DNA of 51,531 nucleotides. Origin: JBBQED01 sp038320345 (GTDB taxonomy: Bacteria; Bacteroidota; Bacteroidia; AKYH767-A; OLB10). The DNA lies in NCBI GenBank assembly GCA_038320345.1, contig JBBQED010000019.1:1-51531 (forward strand), written 5' to 3'. The notes under the pieces were generated by a model that worked only from the letters and a program-made list of their open reading frames with translations, was not told where the DNA came from and made no database searches. Position 1 is the first letter of the stretch, and each line of letters begins with the position of its first letter. Made by a program: the position numbers and the translations under genes. Below are positions 1-8,829 of the stretch, piece after piece.

Positions 1-1
1 A

Positions 2-505
2 TTTTTTACGCAGTATTTAAGACCCGATGGAAAAATATATGTGGGGACTGGTAACGGAACGCAGGTTTATCATACTATTGATTACCCAGATAGTTCAGGA
101 GTAGCCTGCAATGTTTCACAGCATTCAGTGCCTTTACCTACTATACATTCTAACTCATGCCCTACATACATCAACTATTATTTAGGTCCTGTAGTGGGCA
201 GTGTATGCGATAGTTTGAGTGTTGGGTTAACTGAACCAAGCGGGGTTGTTAATTTAAATGTAAGCATTACACCCAACCCTGTAATAAATCAATTTTACTT
301 AAACTACCATTTACCCAGTAACAAAGATGGTTGGCTCGATATCAGCGATGCCTGCGGAAGATGTATTATTCACCGACGTTTGTACTGGAGTACAACATCG
401 CTGTTAATGTATACTGCTAATTTAAAGCCCGGTTGTTATTTTGCGAGAGTTACTAGTGATATGGGCATGACTGAAACAAAACGTTTAATGGTAATGAAAT
501 TTTAA
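2..505 (+). CDS. T9SS type A sorting-domain protein, C-terminal part (5' end outside window)
   Basis: The frame is open from base 2 with no stop, so the gene starts left of the window and only its last 167 residues are visible. GTG at 41 is in frame but is an internal codon, not a convincing start. The last 80 or so residues read as a T9SS type A sorting domain: an ITPNPV motif, a region resembling the usual 'D..G..' turn, and a closing part ending in TKRLMVMKF. Such domains direct cargo through the outer membrane by the type IX secretion system in Bacteroidota. The upstream visible part (LRPDGKIYVGTGNG) resembles a blade of a beta-propeller or SBBP-like repeat. The substrate or enzymatic role cannot be told. 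It is an exported or surface protein with fair certainty. Confidence 0.75.
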   Translation, partial: FFTQYLRPDGKIYVGTGNGTQVYHTIDYPDSSGVACNVSQHSVPLPTIHSNSCPTYINYYLGPVVGSVCDSLSVGLTEPSGVVNLNVSITPNPVINQFYLNYHLPSNKDGWLDISDACGRCIIHRRLYWSTTSLLMYTANLKPGCYFARVTSDMGMTETKRLMVMKF

Positions 506-510
506 ATTGA

Positions 511-552
511 GTGCATTCTACTCTTCAATACTTTTTGCTTTGTAGAATGTAT
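511..552 (+). terminator. Possible weak terminator hairpin after the first gene
   Basis: TGCATTCTAC at 512-521 pairs with GTAGAATGTA at 542-551 (one G-U pair), giving a 10-bp stem with a 20-base loop. It begins 6 bases after the stop codon. There is no clear T-run after the stem, so termination here is uncertain. Confidence 0.3.
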
Positions 553-697
553 AAAATAAACTGAACACCTAGGCAAGGCAGACACGGTGAATAACAGAGT
601 ATAAATAATTCTCTTTACATTTTTTTCCATTCATCAATTCGTCAATGCAATAATTCATCAATTAAAAAGCTTGCGTCAGCCAATTCGCACATTAAAC

Positions 698-1456
698 CTA
701 CAGTCCAGTTTGAAACGCGGGACTTTGAATGGAGTTCACCTGCCACCATTCGAATTTGTTTTCAAGGTTGATCAAAATACTGAGGAGATTATCTTTTAAA
801 GGAAATCTAGATTGATCCACTTTAATATTCATCACTACCTGAGCGGTTTTTTCATCAAACGATTCGAGTTTAGCTTCAGCAGAAATGATTTTAGAACTGC
901 CAAATCGATCCAAAAAGATATTATAGAATTCATCCAATTTATTACGGTGATAATTTTTGCCGTTACAGACGATCGTTTCACTTAACACAGAATTTATAAA
1001 TCTCCAGTCGTTGCCAAAAAGTACTCTTATAAATTCTTCGCCCTGACGTTTGATATCGGAAGGATGATTAGGATGAAATTCCTCATAGATGAAATGCTGC
1101 CAATAACCAGGAAGCCGGATATCCTGGATCTTTTTCTGAAACAATTCATCTGTTATAAACCGATAAATTACATCATCAGGATAGACATGCAGCATCTCCA
1201 AACTGATACAGTGCTTTTCGAAAAGTTTATTAAAACGACATAATTCCAGAATGAGTTCATCGGGATACATGTCTTCTGCTTTTTTGAATTCAGGTTTACC
1301 CAGAAACTCGAACACCGTTATTTCAGAAGACTCCTGTAGTTTTTTTTCGAAAGCAACAATGTTGCTGATAAATTTCCTTTTGATATTTCCCGGTAATTTT
1401 CCGGTAGTTGCATAAAGGTTGATAGACTTATCCATTTGTGGGGTCCGCTTGTCCAT
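698..1456 (-). CDS. Conserved-looking hypothetical protein, 252 aa
   Basis: I do not recognise the family. The protein is soluble: no signal peptide and no membrane segment. It is rich in charged and aromatic residues, with a Trp pair near the C-terminus (FEWWQVNSI). Two in-frame ATGs lie 21 bases apart (1456 and 1435). The second (MDKSINLY) is equally plausible, because neither has a purine-rich ribosome binding site. The C-terminal third (FLDRFGSSKIISAEAKLESF onward) alternates hydrophobic residues like a small alpha+beta domain of the NTF2 type, but this is only an impression. It stands alone, separated from accD by a hairpin at 1565-1601. Composition and codon use look like the neighbours, so there is no sign of transfer. 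Confidence 0.6.
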   Translation of the reverse strand: MDKRTPQMDKSINLYATTGKLPGNIKRKFISNIVAFEKKLQESSEITVFEFLGKPEFKKAEDMYPDELILELCRFNKLFEKHCISLEMLHVYPDDVIYRFITDELFQKKIQDIRLPGYWQHFIYEEFHPNHPSDIKRQGEEFIRVLFGNDWRFINSVLSETIVCNGKNYHRNKLDEFYNIFLDRFGSSKIISAEAKLESFDEKTAQVVMNIKVDQSRFPLKDNLLSILINLENKFEWWQVNSIQSPAFQTGL

Positions 1457-1564
1457 ATTATTGGTTTTTGACCAGTGAGTAAAACACTTTTCTGAGTCAA
1501 AGCTAAAATGGGTAAAGCAGCTATCCGGTAATAAGCGGATACAAATAATTGAGCACTGCTATTA

Positions 1565-1601
1565 AACACGAAAGCTGTCGTATGCGGACAGCGTTCGTGT
1601 T
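1565..1601 (-). terminator. Hairpin downstream of accD
   Basis: AACACGAA at 1565-1572 pairs with TTCGTGTT at 1594-1601, and inside it GCTGTC at 1574-1579 pairs with GACAGC at 1587-1592. The two stems are separated by one mismatch and close a 7-base loop. It starts about 10 bases beyond the accD stop on the minus strand. The following U-run is short (TTTAAT), so it is terminator-like rather than a textbook intrinsic terminator. Confidence 0.5.
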
Positions 1602-1611
1602 ACTAAAAATT

Positions 1612-2457
1612 TTATTGAGCGAACATTTTTAATAAGGCTCCAATTTTATTTTTCAATTCAGAACGAGGCACAATGAAATCAAGAAATCCATGCTCCTGAA
1701 CAAATTCTGAAGTTTGAAATCCTTTTGGCAAATCTTTTCCAATGGTTTCTTTCACAACACGCGGACCGGCAAAACCAATCAAAGCTCCGGGCTCTGCAAT
1801 ATTCAGATCACCAAGCATTGCAAACGAAGCTGTAACTCCTCCTGTTGTAGGATCGGTCATGAGCGAAATATAAGGAACTTGGGCTGCAGCCAGCTGTGTG
1901 AGTTTAGCAGATGTTTTTGCCATCTGCATCAATGAAAAGGCAGCTTCCATCATCCTTGCACCTCCAGATTTAGAGATGATGATTAACGGTGTTTTATGCT
2001 TTATAGAATAATCGATTGAACGTGCAATTTTTTCTCCCATCACACTTCCCATCGATCCGCCGATAAAACGAAAATCCATACAGGCAATTGTTAAGGGAAA
2101 GCCTTGGCATTTACCCGTAGCTGTACGGATCGCATCTTTCAATCCGGTTTTTTTCTGAGAGTCCACTAAACGCTCACTGTATTTCTTGGTATCAACGAAA
2201 TTTAGAGGATCAGAAGAAACCAGATCTTCGTTGAGTTCACCATAGGTATTGTCATCAAACAAGATGTAAAAATATTCATCAGAACCAATACGTTCATGAT
2301 ATTGACATTTCACACAGACCCATAAATTATCGGAATGTTCCTGCGACGGGATGATCGATTTACAGGAGGGACATTTATACCAGAGTCCTTCAGGCGTCTC
2401 CATTTTTTCGTGAGTCGCCGTTGTAATTCCTTCTTTTATCCTTTTAAACCAACTCAT
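1612..2457 (-). CDS. accD: Acetyl-CoA carboxylase carboxyltransferase subunit beta
   Basis: AccD forms, with AccA, the carboxyltransferase that moves CO2 from carboxybiotin to acetyl-CoA, giving malonyl-CoA in the first committed step of fatty acid synthesis in the cytoplasm. The 281-residue length is usual. The N-terminal zinc ribbon is complete: Cys29, Cys32, Cys48 and Cys51. The crotonase-fold core carries GGSMGSVMGEK (133-143) and SGGARM (164-169), both typical of AccD. It follows fbaB on the same strand with 58 bases between them, so the two are probably co-transcribed. AccA is not in this window. Identification is secure. Confidence 0.97.
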   Translation of the reverse strand: MSWFKRIKEGITTATHEKMETPEGLWYKCPSCKSIIPSQEHSDNLWVCVKCQYHERIGSDEYFYILFDDNTYGELNEDLVSSDPLNFVDTKKYSERLVDSQKKTGLKDAIRTATGKCQGFPLTIACMDFRFIGGSMGSVMGEKIARSIDYSIKHKTPLIIISKSGGARMMEAAFSLMQMAKTSAKLTQLAAAQVPYISLMTDPTTGGVTASFAMLGDLNIAEPGALIGFAGPRVVKETIGKDLPKGFQTSEFVQEHGFLDFIVPRSELKNKIGALLKMFAQ

Positions 2458-2515
2458 CTGTTTCTTTGTAGTCTGTTATGTACTAAGTGTAAGATTACTA
2501 TTCCTGAAATAGGAA

Positions 2516-3574
2516 TTAAGCAATGGTAATTTCCTTAGTTAAATATACATCCTGAATTGCATTCAGCATTTGAATTCCATCAGCAAAAGGCTTTTGAAAA
2601 GCTTTACGTCCAGATATTAATCCTTGGCCTCCTGCACGTTTATTAATTACCGCCGTGGTTACTGCTTCTGCCATATCACTTGCCCCTTTGCTTTCTCCTC
2701 CTGAATTGATGAGACCCATACGACCCATATAACAATTCAATACTTGATAACGGCAAAGATCAATAGGATGATCGGTTGATAATTCTGAATACATTTTTGG
2801 AGATGTTTTCCCGAAATTAATTGCAGTATATCCACCGTTGTTCGTAGGTAGTTTTTGCTTGATAATATCTGCTTGAATCGTTACCCCCAGATGATTTGCT
2901 TGTCCCGTTAAATCCGCAGCAGTATGATAATCTACTCCGTCTTTTTTGAAAGCATTATTGCGCATATAACACCATAAAATGGTAGCCATTCCAAGTTCAT
3001 GCGCTCTTTCAAAAGCTGCTGCTACTTCAACAATTTGACGTGTTGATTCAGCTGATCCGAAATAGATAGTTGCACCTATAGCGGCTGCACCCATATTCCA
3101 AGCATCTTCTACTGAACCAAACATTATTTGATCAAATTTATTCGGATACGATAAAAATTCATTGTGATTTATTTTTACAATGAACGGAATTTTATGAGCG
3201 TATTTGCGAGAAACAGCACCCAGCACCCCATAAGTTGAAGCCACTGCATTACATCCACCTTCAATAGCTAGCTTGACAATATTCTCTGGATCAAAAAACA
3301 TTGGATTTGGAGCAAACGAAGCCCCAGCAGAATGTTCGATTCCTTGATCCACAGGGAGGATACTCACATATCCTGTTCCTCCTAAGCGACCATGGGAATA
3401 GATGGATTGTAGATTTTTTAATACCTGATTGCTTCGGTTTCCGGGGATAAAAAGACGATCTACAAAGTCGGGACCGGGTAAATGTAAATGGTCCTTTGAA
3501 ATCGTTTTACAGGTGTGATTCAGCAGGGAATCTGCGTCTTTTCCTAATAATTCGCTAATCTTCTGCAATGACAT
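2516..3574 (-). CDS. fbaB: Class I fructose-bisphosphate aldolase (DhnA/FbaB family)
   Basis: This enzyme cleaves fructose 1,6-bisphosphate to dihydroxyacetone phosphate and glyceraldehyde 3-phosphate through a Schiff base, in glycolysis or, in reverse, gluconeogenesis. The DhnA-family signature PVDQGIEHS is at residues 74-82. Lys239 in QADIIKQKLP sits where the Schiff-base lysine is expected; this is my alignment by eye. The C-terminal phosphate-binding part includes LINSGGESKG. The 352-residue length is close to the family norm. No metal-binding class II aldolase motif is present. A TAnnTTTG box lies at 3626-3633 upstream. It is the first gene of a probable fbaB-accD transcript. Confidence 0.93.
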   Translation of the reverse strand: MSLQKISELLGKDADSLLNHTCKTISKDHLHLPGPDFVDRLFIPGNRSNQVLKNLQSIYSHGRLGGTGYVSILPVDQGIEHSAGASFAPNPMFFDPENIVKLAIEGGCNAVASTYGVLGAVSRKYAHKIPFIVKINHNEFLSYPNKFDQIMFGSVEDAWNMGAAAIGATIYFGSAESTRQIVEVAAAFERAHELGMATILWCYMRNNAFKKDGVDYHTAADLTGQANHLGVTIQADIIKQKLPTNNGGYTAINFGKTSPKMYSELSTDHPIDLCRYQVLNCYMGRMGLINSGGESKGASDMAEAVTTAVINKRAGGQGLISGRKAFQKPFADGIQMLNAIQDVYLTKEITIA

Positions 3575-3625
3575 ATTTATTTGATTTTTAATCGGTTATA
3601 AAGATTACCGTATGGCAATACCTCG

Positions 3626-3633
3626 CAAATCTA
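3626..3633 (-). promoter_or_regulatory. Candidate -7 box upstream of fbaB
   Basis: The plus strand reads CAAATCTA, that is TAGATTTG on the minus strand, matching the Bacteroidota -7 consensus TAnnTTTG. It lies about 52 bases before the fbaB start. I found no clear -33 TTG at the right distance. Confidence 0.4.
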
Positions 3634-3697
3634 ATTAAAATTCAGGATTTAGCCTTTACCTGTAATTTTCAAGACTATAATACGGGCTGCATTAGCG

Positions 3698-4315
3698 TTA
3701 TAAATGACCTACATTGGCCAGAAGATCAATCCCCGATAAGTTGAATTGGAAATCGAATTTATAACCAAAAACCTGATTGTATTCAGGAAGTTGATCGATT
3801 GTTAACTGCTGTAAATCTTTGTGTCCTGGATAGGAAAGTTTTTTAAAATCAGCATGATCCGAATCCATAGTATGTTCTGCGAAAATCAATTTCGTTTTCA
3901 GCTTAAACTTCTTGATCATCCATACTAATACTTCTGTATTTAAGTCTATCAAATATGTATGTTTTTTCTGATAAATCGACCACAAGTCATCTTTGATAAA
4001 TTCGAAAAAAGGAGAAGTATTATAAGCTGCTTCCAATGCTCCTTGATGTAAGCGCAACCAAGGATCGTTATAACTGATTTTAATTTCTTTTACCGGAACT
4101 AATTTCCCACCAGTATGCTGAACAGGAATTCCCAATTGTTGAATTCCATTTGCAGATAAAATAAATGTCCGGTTCCGTAATGTTTGTTTTTTCCAATTTT
4201 CATGAAAATCCAAGGTGATCTCATCAAAACGAGAAAGTATTACTAGATATTCCCGGAGAGGAAGATAGGAAGTAGCAAATACAACAGGGGAATCATGCTG
4301 CTGAGAAATACTCAT
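3698..4315 (-). CDS. WbqC family protein
   Basis: The 205-residue protein reads as a WbqC-like protein (PF08889). Members occur in O-antigen and glycan loci, but the reaction is not established to my knowledge. Visible family traits are the N-terminal YLPLREYLVILSRFDEITLD, the RNRTFILSANGIQQLGIPV segment (written as RNR..I....G...L.IPV in the family), and the basic stretch LVPVKEIKISYNDPWLRLH. No signal peptide or membrane helix is seen. It is the last gene of the parA-to-wbqC run, 8 bases after lepB, so it is co-transcribed with it. In Bacteroidota wbqC-like genes often sit next to lepB, which supports the call. Confidence 0.85.
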   Translation of the reverse strand: MSISQQHDSPVVFATSYLPLREYLVILSRFDEITLDFHENWKKQTLRNRTFILSANGIQQLGIPVQHTGGKLVPVKEIKISYNDPWLRLHQGALEAAYNTSPFFEFIKDDLWSIYQKKHTYLIDLNTEVLVWMIKKFKLKTKLIFAEHTMDSDHADFKKLSYPGHKDLQQLTIDQLPEYNQVFGYKFDFQFNLSGIDLLANVGHL

Positions 4316-4323
4316 TGCAGAAC

Positions 4324-5418
4324 TTAATCGTTATTCCAGTGAATCAAGCGGAACAAACGGTTCCATCTGATTTTACTGAGGAATGAACCATTGGTATCCC
4401 ACGACATCCAGATAAATACAGCTTTACCAACAATATGATCTTCCGGAACAAATCCCCAGAAGCGAGAATCAGCAGAATTGTGACGGTTGTCTCCCATCAT
4501 AAAGAAATAATCCTGCTTAAAAGTATAAGTCGTTGTTTCTTTTCCGTTGATGAAATACTTTCCATCTTTTTCTTCCAAAGTATTTTCCTCGTATTTAGTA
4601 ATTGCTCTTTTGTAGATATTAACATTTACCGGATTGAGCGTGATGGATGCTCCTTTTTTGGGAATATATAATGGACCAAAATTATCCATGTTCCATCCTA
4701 ATTTCGGATCATAAGGAAAGATGTAATCTTCGTATTGTCCCTTCTGCTGATTCATAACATTAATACCAGAAACATTGGGCATGTCTTTAAGGGCTTTCAC
4801 ACTTTCCTGCGTCAAACAGTATCGGTATTCTCCCTCATTAAATGTTGCTCCACCATCTGTGATATCTAGTTTTCTTAAAGTACGATCACTAATTCCAGAA
4901 CTGTTCGTTTTTATATCATACACATACTGGCTCTTTTTTGGCTGCATGTTCTTCGTACTATTCAGATAGACTACCCTGTCAACAATTGTGAGAGTATCTC
5001 CTGGTAAACCTATACAACGTTTGATATAATGTGTTTGCTTATCCACCGGTCTATCATCTTCCATTGGATAATTGAACACTACAATATCATTATGCGCAAC
5101 TTTGCTAAAACCGGGTAAACGGAAATAGGGTAATTTAATAGCTTCCGAATATGATTTACCTCCAACAATGGGCATTTCCTGATGTACGAAAGGAAAGGAG
5201 AGGGGAGTGATAGGCGTCCTTGCCCCATAATTAATTTTACTCACGAAGAGAAAATCTCCCACCATCAAGGTTTTTTCCATGGATGGAGTGGGGATCGTAA
5301 ATGCTTCAATGAAGAAGGTTCTTATGATTGTTGCGGCGATTACAGCAAATAAAATAGCATCTGCCCATTCACGGGTTTTACTTTTGCGGCCACTGCTTTG
5401 CCAGAATTTCCAGTTCAT
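4324..5418 (-). CDS. lepB: Signal peptidase I
   Basis: LepB is the inner-membrane serine protease that removes signal peptides from Sec- and Tat-exported proteins. The catalytic Ser46 sits in TIPTPSMEKT and the general base Lys133 in HYIKRCIGLPGD. The MGDNRHNSADSRFWGFVP box comes near the C-terminus (about residues 307-324). One transmembrane helix spans roughly residues 18-38, just before Ser46. At 364 residues it is longer than most proteobacterial enzymes. The extra length is a segment of roughly 150 residues between the Lys motif and the GDNR box, a feature I associate with Bacteroidota LepB. It starts 23 bases after dapB, in the same operon, and is followed after 8 bases by wbqC-like. 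Confidence 0.96.
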   Translation of the reverse strand: MNWKFWQSSGRKSKTREWADAILFAVIAATIIRTFFIEAFTIPTPSMEKTLMVGDFLFVSKINYGARTPITPLSFPFVHQEMPIVGGKSYSEAIKLPYFRLPGFSKVAHNDIVVFNYPMEDDRPVDKQTHYIKRCIGLPGDTLTIVDRVVYLNSTKNMQPKKSQYVYDIKTNSSGISDRTLRKLDITDGGATFNEGEYRYCLTQESVKALKDMPNVSGINVMNQQKGQYEDYIFPYDPKLGWNMDNFGPLYIPKKGASITLNPVNVNIYKRAITKYEENTLEEKDGKYFINGKETTTYTFKQDYFFMMGDNRHNSADSRFWGFVPEDHIVGKAVFIWMSWDTNGSFLSKIRWNRLFRLIHWNND

Positions 5419-5441
5419 AATTTTAGATTTGCGCTTCGAAA

Positions 5442-6185
5442 TTAGGGATTTGTTGCGGAGTCAGGAGGGAACAAGACATCCTTCATGGTAAATATACCTT
5501 TACGGCCGATGATCCAGCTAGCTGCTTGTAGGGCACCTGCGGCAAAGCCTGATCTAGAAAACGCTTCATGATGCAGGCTTATTTTATCGATGGAAGATGT
5601 CCAGTTGATGGTATGAATTCCAATCACATCATCTTCACGTATAGATTCAATAGCAAGTTTTTCTGCGGAGTGATTTTTATTTTCAGTTAAACTCCATTCC
5701 GTGTACTTCATACTGAATTTCATCAAGTCATCTGCAAGCGTAAGTGCCGTGCCGCTAGGTTTGTCGAGCTTAGCTGTATGATGATTTTCGATGATCTCCG
5801 CTTTGTAATCAGGTTGACGATTCATCCAACCTGAGAGTATACGATTGAGTTCGAATAAAAGATTGACCCCAACACTGAAATTAGAAGCATAGATCAAGGA
5901 GCCTTTCTCACTTTGAAATCGTTCGGTAACTTCCGATAACCGACTCTGCCATCCTGTTGTCCCGCAAACTACTGGAATACCCGCATCCAGACAAGCATAG
6001 AGATTATCAATTGCTGCTTCTGGTTGAGTGAATTCAATCGCCACATCAACTTGCTTTAAAGAATCAGGCTGTAAGAGTTCACGATTGGTTTCGTTGATTT
6101 TCAGAATAACCGTATGCCCATTTTCAATGGCCATTTTTTCAATGGCAGTTCCCATTTTTCCGGTACCGATAATTGCTATTTTCAT
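5442..6185 (-). CDS. dapB: 4-hydroxy-tetrahydrodipicolinate reductase
   Basis: DapB reduces 4-hydroxy-tetrahydrodipicolinate with NAD(P)H in the diaminopimelate/lysine pathway, which feeds peptidoglycan synthesis. The N-terminal Rossmann loop GTGKMG is at residues 7-12, and VVCGTTGW at 72-79. The catalytic region ENHHTAKLDKPSGTA runs from about 133 to 147, with His135, His136, Lys139 and Lys142. The 247-residue length fits. It lies between the DUF5683 gene (22 bases) and lepB (23 bases). This order is familiar from Bacteroidota and suggests co-transcription of cell-wall precursor and export functions. Confidence 0.95.
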   Translation of the reverse strand: MKIAIIGTGKMGTAIEKMAIENGHTVILKINETNRELLQPDSLKQVDVAIEFTQPEAAIDNLYACLDAGIPVVCGTTGWQSRLSEVTERFQSEKGSLIYASNFSVGVNLLFELNRILSGWMNRQPDYKAEIIENHHTAKLDKPSGTALTLADDLMKFSMKYTEWSLTENKNHSAEKLAIESIREDDVIGIHTINWTSSIDKISLHHEAFSRSGFAAGALQAASWIIGRKGIFTMKDVLFPPDSATNP

Positions 6186-6207
6186 TGCAGTTGGTCAGTG
6201 GTAAGGA

Positions 6208-6828
6208 TTAACGAAAAGATAAACTGATGTTAATTCCAGTAGCGGGAAGTGCAAAAGCAGAATAGTTATTTTGAATCAAAGTAGGTCTTACTTGCATACT
6301 CAAATCATCACTCACATTGAAACTAAAAAGATGAGCATCAACATGTGCATCAATGATGTTAAGCACATAAATCAGGGTGAAAATTACAATTGAAAGATCT
6401 CGGTTTCGGTGGTAGTTATCACTAAGCTGCGCGAGCTGACTATCACTGTATTTTCCTGAATAGGCATCAACGGTAGTGGAGTCTCCATCCAAACGCAGAA
6501 TTAATGCTTTATTGAATTTCTGATAATAATCATTATTGAATTTTATGATAGAACCAACACCAATAAATCCTGCATATAAAATCGGCACTTTCCATATTTT
6601 ATGGTTGTACACCTGACCTGCTCCTGGAATAAAAGTACTTAGCAAAGTAGCTTTCCGAACAGAATGAACGGGCTTTTCTACCTTGACAATTGATGCAGAA
6701 ACCGTATCGACTTTAACTTGAGTAGAATCAGATGGGGTCTGACAATACGCCGAGTTGGAACTTAGCAAAATTGCAGTGAGCAATGCTTTTCCTGAAAATT
6801 GATAAAGCCGGGCTATAAAATGATTCAC
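6208..6828 (-). CDS. DUF5683 domain-containing membrane protein
   Basis: This is a 206-residue protein of unknown function from a family seen in Bacteroidota. A hydrophobic N-terminal segment (about residues 12-28) ending near SAYCQ looks like a signal peptide. The core has the motif LLSTFIPGAGQVYNHKIWKV (about 84-103), a hydrophobic stretch with a following FNNDYYQKFNKAL, and a second helix at IVIFTLIYVLNIIDAHVDAH. The C-terminus alternates short hydrophobic stretches (QVRPTL, ISLSFR) like a beta strand pair. It sits between parB and dapB. This conserved position is the only functional clue and does not define a role. Confidence 0.85.
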   Translation of the reverse strand: MNHFIARLYQFSGKALLTAILLSSNSAYCQTPSDSTQVKVDTVSASIVKVEKPVHSVRKATLLSTFIPGAGQVYNHKIWKVPILYAGFIGVGSIIKFNNDYYQKFNKALILRLDGDSTTVDAYSGKYSDSQLAQLSDNYHRNRDLSIVIFTLIYVLNIIDAHVDAHLFSFNVSDDLSMQVRPTLIQNNYSAFALPATGINISLSFR

Positions 6829-6938
6829 GTACTTTTTGTCAGATAAAGGATCAAAGATAAATCATCTGACCATGGAGAAGGTGAAAGTAAGATGTGCTAA
6901 ACGACACCTGGTGAATAATTCCAGGCATTTCAGCCGGA

Positions 6939-7859
6939 TTAATCAAAATCCAGCAATTCAATGAGGCGATTTAGGTCGTCAGTAGAAAAGTAATTCACGG
7001 TAAGCACTCCGCTACCATTCTCCTTATGCTTGATTTCCACTTTCGTTTCATACCTTCTCGAGAGCCTTTCTTCCAGATTACGGATATCGGCTTCCCAAGC
7101 ATTTCGCTTATCATTTCCTTTATTCTTCTTGGTAGAATTTTCTCTAACGAGGTTTTCTACTTTCCTTACGGACAGGTCGTTTTCAAGGATATCATTAAAA
7201 ACCTTAAGCTGCATTCCAATATCTTCTACACCAAGGATAGCACGTGCATGTCCCATGGTTAACCTTCCATCGCGAATAGCAAACTGTATTTGTGGGGGTA
7301 ATTTTAAAAGACGAAGATAATTAGTAACCGTACTACGATCTTTCCCAACACGTTCACCGAGTAGTTCCTGAGTAAGGCTACATTCTTCGAGTAATCGCTG
7401 GTAACTGATAGCGATCTCAAGGGCATTTAGATTTTCACGCTGAATATTTTCTACCAATGCCATTTCCAGCATCGACTGATCATTTGCAACTCTCACATAG
7501 GCAGGAATCATTTCCATGCCAGCCATTTTGGATGCCTTAAAGCGACGCTCACCACTGATGATCTGGTAACGTTCAGGACCCATTTTTCTCACCGTAATCG
7601 GCTGAATGATTCCCTGCATTTTTATGGATTCAGAAAGTTCACTCAGTGCATTTGGATCAAACTCGGTACGAGGCTGGAAGGGATTGGGCTCAATTTGAGA
7701 CATTGCAATCTGAGCCACCATACCAGCAATCACCTTATTCGGCGACATCGGATCGCTTTGGGATGAAAGAGGGGAGTCATGGTTACTGCTAGATTCAGCA
7801 GGGGAGGTATCGAGAAGGGCACTTAATCCTTTGCCAAGGCCGGAACGTTTAATGGACAT
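6939..7859 (-). CDS. parB: Chromosome partitioning protein ParB (Noc/Spo0J family CTPase)
   Basis: ParB binds parS sites, slides and clamps on DNA using CTP, and recruits ParA and condensin for segregation of the origin. Seen here are the N-terminal LGKGLSALL peptide that in relatives touches ParA (residues 8-16), the NPFQPR box (59-64), the CTP-binding GERRF motif (103-107), ENIQRENLN (137-145), and a helix-turn-helix around 162-187. The C-terminal dimerisation part is present. The 306-residue length is normal. It is transcribed after parA with 93 bases between them. I looked for a parS palindrome around the locus and did not find a convincing one. Confidence 0.96.
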   Translation of the reverse strand: MSIKRSGLGKGLSALLDTSPAESSSNHDSPLSSQSDPMSPNKVIAGMVAQIAMSQIEPNPFQPRTEFDPNALSELSESIKMQGIIQPITVRKMGPERYQIISGERRFKASKMAGMEMIPAYVRVANDQSMLEMALVENIQRENLNALEIAISYQRLLEECSLTQELLGERVGKDRSTVTNYLRLLKLPPQIQFAIRDGRLTMGHARAILGVEDIGMQLKVFNDILENDLSVRKVENLVRENSTKKNKGNDKRNAWEADIRNLEERLSRRYETKVEIKHKENGSGVLTVNYFSTDDLNRLIELLDFD

Positions 7860-7952
7860 GTTCTTGAATTATTATAGCAGGCAGATAATAAGAGATAGCG
7901 GTTTTGCGAACTGTTTAAGAAGGAAGTCCGCAAGGATTCAGAAAGAAATAGT

Positions 7953-8789
7953 TTAGTTCTCGGAGACTTTCAGTTTATCCATCACTTTTTCAGTCAGCAC
8001 TTTATCTTCTGCCGCCATTCCAGTCATGTTATTTTTCTGAAGAATTTCTCTTGCTAGATTGAGGTAATTAATCGCTCCCTTGCTCGTAGCATCATGCATG
8101 ATGATACTTTCTCCAAAGCTAGGTGCTTCACCCAGTTTGGTATTTCTCTGGATAATAGTATCAAAGACGATATCCTGGAAATGAGTCTTCACTTCTTCAA
8201 CTACCTGATTCGATAAACGAAGACGCATATCATACATGGTCAACAAGATTCCTTCAATAGCTAGTTCAGGATTGATTCGAGTTTGAACAATTTTTATGGT
8301 GTTCAACAATTTACCTAAGCCTTCCAATGCGAAATATTCACATTGAACTGGAATGATCACGGAATCAGCAGCTGTGAGGGCGTTAATCGTAATTAGACCC
8401 AACGAAGGACTGCAATCGATGATGATGAAATCGAAGTCACCGGAAATCTTATCGAGTACATGCTTCATCATTTTCTCCCGATTCGGTAACTGAATCATTT
8501 CGATTTCAGCACCTACCAGATCGATATGAGATGGAAGAAGGTAAAGATTCGGAGTTTTGGTTTCAAGAATGATGTCTCTCGGAGAAACTTCATTGATGAT
8601 ACATTCATAAATGGAGGTCTTTACGGTACGAGGATCAAATCCAACGCCCGACGTTCCATTCGCCTGGGGATCGGCATCCACCAGCAAGGTTTTATATTCC
8701 AATACTGCCAGACTAGCAGCCAGATTAATCGCAGTTGTGGTTTTACCTACACCGCCTTTCTGATTGGCAATCGCAATTATTTTTGCCAT
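7953..8789 (-). CDS. parA: Chromosome partitioning ATPase ParA (Soj)
   Basis: ParA is a deviant Walker ATPase that binds the nucleoid and positions ParB-parS complexes. The Walker A motif KGGVGKTTT (residues 11-19) has the signature lysine. The A' box VDADPQANGTSG has Asp38 and Asp40. The Walker B region is FIIIDCSPSLG. The 278-residue size and absence of an N-terminal HTH mark the short chromosomal type. The short C-terminal tail is charged. The 40 bases upstream hold a perfect 6-1-6 inverted repeat (8799-8811) that could be an operator. parB follows on the same strand. Confidence 0.96.
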   Translation of the reverse strand: MAKIIAIANQKGGVGKTTTAINLAASLAVLEYKTLLVDADPQANGTSGVGFDPRTVKTSIYECIINEVSPRDIILETKTPNLYLLPSHIDLVGAEIEMIQLPNREKMMKHVLDKISGDFDFIIIDCSPSLGLITINALTAADSVIIPVQCEYFALEGLGKLLNTIKIVQTRINPELAIEGILLTMYDMRLRLSNQVVEEVKTHFQDIVFDTIIQRNTKLGEAPSFGESIIMHDATSKGAINYLNLAREILQKNNMTGMAAEDKVLTEKVMDKLKVSEN

Positions 8790-8798
8790 ATTCTATTA

Positions 8799-8811
8799 AC
8801 ACTTCAAGTGT
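8799..8811. promoter_or_regulatory. 13-bp inverted repeat just upstream of parA
   Basis: ACACTT-C-AAGTGT is a perfect inverted repeat ending 10 bases before the parA start codon. It could be an operator for parAB autoregulation or a short transcript-end hairpin for the upstream hydrolase gene. The sequence does not decide between the two. Confidence 0.35.
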
Positions 8812-8829
8812 CGGTTAAAACTATTTGAT

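Noticed and set aside
1318..1569. 83-residue open frame overlapping the orphan gene start
   Set aside because: It overlaps the 252-aa gene in another frame, has no typical composition and carries no motif.
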